Assembly (NCBI RefSeq): GCF_034008635.1 | Contig: NZ_CP125378.1 | Coordinates: forward strand, 4,030,501-4,094,500 | DNA length: 64,000 nucleotides | Direction: 5' to 3' | Source: Pseudomonas sp. P8_229 | GTDB taxonomy: Bacteria; Pseudomonadota; Gammaproteobacteria; Pseudomonadales; Pseudomonadaceae | Shown: piece by piece, positions 61,039-64,000 of the stretch | Numbering within the stretch: position 1 is the stretch's first letter | Layout of the letters: every line of letters starts with the position of its first letter | The notes under the pieces: generated by a model | What the model was told of the DNA's origin: nothing | Seen by the model: the letters and a program-made list of their open reading frames with translations, nothing else | Database searches by the model: none | Translations under genes and position numbers: made by a program

Positions 61039-62538
61039 GTGCCGCGTCTCATCAACAGAGCGCTTTTGCCGCTCAGTGTTCTGGCTTTCACCCTGGGTCT
61101 CAGCGGCTGCATCGGTACCGGAGGCATTGCCCCGCAGGGCAAGGCATTGGAGGCCAATACCCTGGCTACCGACGACGCCATTGCCCACGCCGCCAAAGAC
61201 GCCAATTGGCCCACCGCGCAATGGTGGCAAGCCTACGGTGACCCGCAACTCAATCGCTGGATCGACCTCGCCGTAAAAGGCAACCCGAGCATGGCCATGG
61301 CCGCTGCGCGGGTGCGTCAGGCCAAAGCCATGGCCGGTGCTGCCGAAGCCGCCGAGTCGTTGCAGATCAATGGCGAGTCGACGCTCAAACGCCACAACTG
61401 GCCGACCGACCAGTTCTACGGCCCCGGTGAGTTGGCCAACACCACCACCTGGGACAACAACGCCGCGCTGGGTTTCAGCTATGCCCTCGACCTCTGGGGC
61501 CGCGAAAGCAATGCCAGCGAGCGGGCGGTGGATCTGGCGCACATGAGCGCCGCCGAGGCGCGGCTGGCGCAGCTGCAATTGCAGAACAACATTGTGCGTG
61601 CCTACATCGAGCTGTCGCTGCATTACGCCCAGCGCGACATCGTTGCAGCGACGCTCAAGCAGCAACAGCAGATTCTCGATCTGGCGCAGAAGCGTCTGGA
61701 CGGCGGCATCGGTACGCATTTCGAAGTCAGCCAGGCAGAAACGCCGTTGCCGGAAACCCATCGGCAACTGGATGCGCTGGACGAAGAAATCGCCCTGAGC
61801 CGTAACCAGATCGCTGCCCTGGCGGGCAAAGGCCCGGGCGCGGGTGCGCAGTTGCAGCGGCCGACCCTGGCGCTGGGGGCTGCGTTGAAACTGCCGTCGG
61901 CATTGCCCGCCGAGTTGCTCGGTCAGCGGCCGGACGTGGTTGCCAGTCGCTGGCAGGTGGCGGCGCAGGCGCGCGGCATCGATGTCGCGCACGCCGGGTT
62001 TTATCCCAACGTCGATCTGGTTGGCAGCCTCGGCTACATGGCCACCGGCGGCGGAGCGCTGGAGTTTTTGACTGGCAAGAAGCTCAACTACAACGTTGGC
62101 CCGGCGATCTCCTTGCCGATCTTCGACGGTGGGCGTTTGCGCAGCGAGTTGGGTGAAGCGTCCGCCGGGTATGACATCGCTGTGGCGCATTACAACCAGA
62201 CGCTGATCAATGCGCTGAAGAACATCTCCGACCAGTTGATTCGCCGCGAGTCGATGGACAAGCAGCAAGCCTTCGCCGCCGAGTCGGTGGCCACCGCGCA
62301 GAAGACCTACGACATCGCGATGATCGCTTATCAGCGTGGCCTCACCGATTACCTCAACGTGCTCAATGCGCAGACCTTGCTGTTCAAGCAGCAGCAGGTG
62401 CAACAGCAGGTTCAGGCCGCGCGCCTGAGTGCGCATGCCGAATTGGTGACCGCGTTGGGTGGCGGCCTCGGTGCCGGCAATGACGTGCCCACTGTCGAGC
62501 AAACCCAAGCCCCGAAAACCCCGGCTCTCCTGCGTTGA
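61039..62538 (+). CDS. Outer-membrane efflux factor lipoprotein (OprM/NodT type)
   Basis: TolC-like outer-membrane channel of 499 residues. The lipobox LGLSGC is in the signal peptide, so the mature N-terminal Cys is lipidated. Two efflux repeats follow (AARVRQAKAMAGAAEAAESL, RPDVVASRWQVAAQARGIDV and PAISLPIFDGGRLRSELGEA). I chose the GTG at 61039 because it gives a correct lipoprotein signal and starts after the REPIN; the longer frame would translate the repeat. Confidence 0.88.
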   Translation: MPRLINRALLPLSVLAFTLGLSGCIGTGGIAPQGKALEANTLATDDAIAHAAKDANWPTAQWWQAYGDPQLNRWIDLAVKGNPSMAMAAARVRQAKAMAGAAEAAESLQINGESTLKRHNWPTDQFYGPGELANTTTWDNNAALGFSYALDLWGRESNASERAVDLAHMSAAEARLAQLQLQNNIVRAYIELSLHYAQRDIVAATLKQQQQILDLAQKRLDGGIGTHFEVSQAETPLPETHRQLDALDEEIALSRNQIAALAGKGPGAGAQLQRPTLALGAALKLPSALPAELLGQRPDVVASRWQVAAQARGIDVAHAGFYPNVDLVGSLGYMATGGGALEFLTGKKLNYNVGPAISLPIFDGGRLRSELGEASAGYDIAVAHYNQTLINALKNISDQLIRRESMDKQQAFAAESVATAQKTYDIAMIAYQRGLTDYLNVLNAQTLLFKQQQVQQQVQAARLSAHAELVTALGGGLGAGNDVPTVEQTQAPKTPALLR

Positions 62539-62565
62539 ACACACAACCCCTGGCAATTGAATACC

Positions 62566-62695
62566 GGTGGCGAGGGGATTTATCCCCGATGGGCTGCGAA
62601 GCTGCCCCAAAACCATCAACCGCATTTTTTCAGGCTTACCGCATTCACCTGTTTTACGGCGGCTGCGCCGCCGGTCGGGGATAAATCGCCTCACC
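62566..62695. repeat. GGGGATTTATCCCC-type dispersed repeat
   Basis: Inverted arms GGCGAGGGGATTTATCCCCG and CGGGGATAAATCGCCTC with GC-rich inner hairpins (GGCGGCTGCGCCGCC). It fills the gap between the efflux factor and FUSC genes. Confidence 0.85.
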
Positions 62696-62752
62696 ACAGA
62701 GTTTGTGTTCGCCACAGAAATTATTAAGTCCTCAATCATTGAGCAAGACCAA

Positions 62753-64000
62753 ATGACTCCCTTGCCCGCACCTCTGCGCTGGCTCTACTCCCTGGAATGG
62801 CGCCGGGGCTTCTTTGACTGGGCGCGCAGCGATGGCGTGACCTGGGTTTATATCTTCAAGGTATTGCTCGCCGCGTTCCTCACGCTGTGGCTGGCGATGC
62901 GCCTGGAACTGCCGCAGCCGCGCACGGCGATGATCACCGTGTTCATCGTCATGCAGCCGCAGAGCGGTCATGTATTCGCCAAGAGTTTCTATCGCTTCCT
63001 CGGCACCCTGGCCGGGTCGGCAATGATGGTCACGCTGATCGCATTGTTCGCGCAGAACACCGAACTGTTCCTTGGCTCGCTGGCGATCTGGGTCGGCATC
63101 TGCTCGGCCGGTGCGGCGCGTTGCCGTAACTTTCGCGCCTACGGTTTTGTCCTCGCCGGCTACACCGCGGCGATGGTCGGGCTGCCGGCGCTGGCGCATC
63201 CTGACGGTGCGTTCATGGCCGCCGTGTGGCGGGTGCTGGAGATCTCGCTGGGGATTCTTTGTTCGACCGTGGTCAGCGCCGCGATCCTGCCGCAAACCGC
63301 CAGTGCGGCGATGCGCAACGCCCTGTATCAGCGCTTCGGTGTATTTGCCCTGTTTGTCACCGATGGCCTGCGCGGACGCAGCAAGACCGACGCCTTCGAG
63401 ACCAACAACGTACGCTTCATCGCCGAAGCGGTGGGCCTGGAAGGGCTGCGCAGCGTGACCGTGTTCGAAGACCCGCACATGCGTCGGCGCAACGGTCGTC
63501 TCAGTCGCTTGAACAGCGAATTCATGGGCATCACCACCCGGTTCAACGCTTTGCATCAGTTGCTTGAACGCTTGCGCGGCAACGGCGAAGAACACGTGGT
63601 CGCTGCGATCCGGCCGGGGCTGCAGGACCTGGCCGAAGTGCTCGACGGCTTCAGCGGTCGCGCCCTGACCAGCCCGGATGCGGCGCGTCTGGCCACGGCG
63701 TTGGCCGCTTACAAGGAAGGCTTGCCGGCGCGGGTGCGCACCTTGCGCGCGACCTTCCAGGAGACCGGTCCGAGTGAAGCCGAGCAACTGGATTTTCACA
63801 CCGCGTATGAACTGCTCTATCGCTTCGTCGATGACCTGCACAGTTATGCCCAGACTCACGCGTCGCTGGCCGATCACAGTCACGAACGCGAGCGCTGGGA
63901 CGAGCCGTTCACCCCGCAAACCAACTGGTGGGCCGCTGCGGCTTCGGGCATTCGCGCCTCGTTCATCCTGATTGTGCTCGGTAGTTACTGGGTTGCCACC
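62753..64000 (+). CDS. FUSC/AaeB-family efflux transporter (3' end off the window)
   Basis: 416 residues are visible of a protein usually 650-730 long. The first membrane block includes YIFKVLLAAFLTLWLAMRLE and PRTAMITVFIVMQPQSGHVF, the FUSC/AaeB signature; a long soluble region follows; a second membrane block begins at the right edge (AAAASGIRASFILIVLGSYW). With the outer-membrane factor and probably a membrane-fusion protein further right, it should export aromatic acids or similar toxic compounds. The Shine-Dalgarno is weak. Confidence 0.88.
   Translation, partial: MTPLPAPLRWLYSLEWRRGFFDWARSDGVTWVYIFKVLLAAFLTLWLAMRLELPQPRTAMITVFIVMQPQSGHVFAKSFYRFLGTLAGSAMMVTLIALFAQNTELFLGSLAIWVGICSAGAARCRNFRAYGFVLAGYTAAMVGLPALAHPDGAFMAAVWRVLEISLGILCSTVVSAAILPQTASAAMRNALYQRFGVFALFVTDGLRGRSKTDAFETNNVRFIAEAVGLEGLRSVTVFEDPHMRRRNGRLSRLNSEFMGITTRFNALHQLLERLRGNGEEHVVAAIRPGLQDLAEVLDGFSGRALTSPDAARLATALAAYKEGLPARVRTLRATFQETGPSEAEQLDFHTAYELLYRFVDDLHSYAQTHASLADHSHERERWDEPFTPQTNWWAAAASGIRASFILIVLGSYWVAT

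Noticed and set aside
60949..62739. 596-codon antisense frame
   Set aside because: It lies opposite the OprM-type channel gene, which has a lipobox and family motifs.

Overview
This window looks like a chromosomal segment of a Pseudomonas of the P. fluorescens group. The evidence is the high-GC coding bias, many REP/REPIN palindromes built on the GGGAG-CGAGC-CTGCTCGCGA theme, intact homogentisate (hmgRABC) and tetrahydromonapterin (folM-folE-folX) loci, two cell-surface-signalling iron systems, and several Pseudomonas-typical DUF genes. I see no rRNA, tRNA, CRISPR array, prophage or transposase gene. Species assignment is inference.

Layout. 1-8.2 kb is housekeeping: pta (its last codons lie off the left edge), a DUF3565 gene, slyD, a glutathione peroxidase, an Old Yellow Enzyme, a GT4 glycosyltransferase, cysZ and trxB. 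8.2-11 kb holds the leftward operon folM-folE-folX-DUF1244-HopJ, bracketed by two nearly identical 90-bp REPINs. 10.9-14 kb looks like a light-sensing cluster: a B12-ligand-less MerR/LitR-type regulator, a PilZ-like protein and a short LOV photoreceptor, with an ABM-domain membrane protein divergent from the regulator. 14-19.4 kb holds a flavodoxin, a LysR gene divergent from a CidA/LrgA-LrgB pair, and an aldolase, hydrolase and SDR set. 19.4-23.4 kb is an AT-rich leader followed by a 1,139-residue toxin-like protein. 23.4-29.1 kb is hmgR divergent from hmgABC with a clear operator, then an aromatic-acid-type MFS transporter whose C-terminus runs into a 130-bp tandem repeat. 29.4-31.9 kb holds a SirB1 protein, a leucine-dehydrogenase-like protein lacking its catalytic lysine, and SOS-type yebG with a LexA box.

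32.0-36.8 kb is the most striking region. A LuxR/LuxI acyl-homoserine-lactone pair with a strong lux box is followed on the luxI strand by an AfsA-domain protein (the gamma-butyrolactone synthase family of Streptomyces), an OYE/FadH-like reductase and an SDR. These are the three enzyme types needed to make and tailor a butyrolactone-like signal, placed beside an AHL circuit.

37-42.7 kb holds psiE (with a perfect CRP/Vfr palindrome upstream), a DUF3509 gene, a serine transporter/serine deaminase operon with a divergent LysR gene, and an HPF-type ribosome factor. 42.7-43.7 kb is a palindromic repeat cluster enclosing a DUF559 nuclease gene. 43.7-54.2 kb holds fecIRA and, divergent across a shared Fur box, DUF3649-PepSY-DUF3325-sigma-FecR-like genes and a second siderophore receptor. 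54.3-64 kb holds an AraC regulator, an EamA exporter, a DUF2165 membrane protein, a 2-hydroxyacid dehydrogenase, about 1.1 kb of repeats including an array with exact 72-bp period, a DUF6124 gene with a strongly structured leader, and a LysR gene divergent from an outer-membrane efflux factor and a FUSC transporter cut by the right edge.
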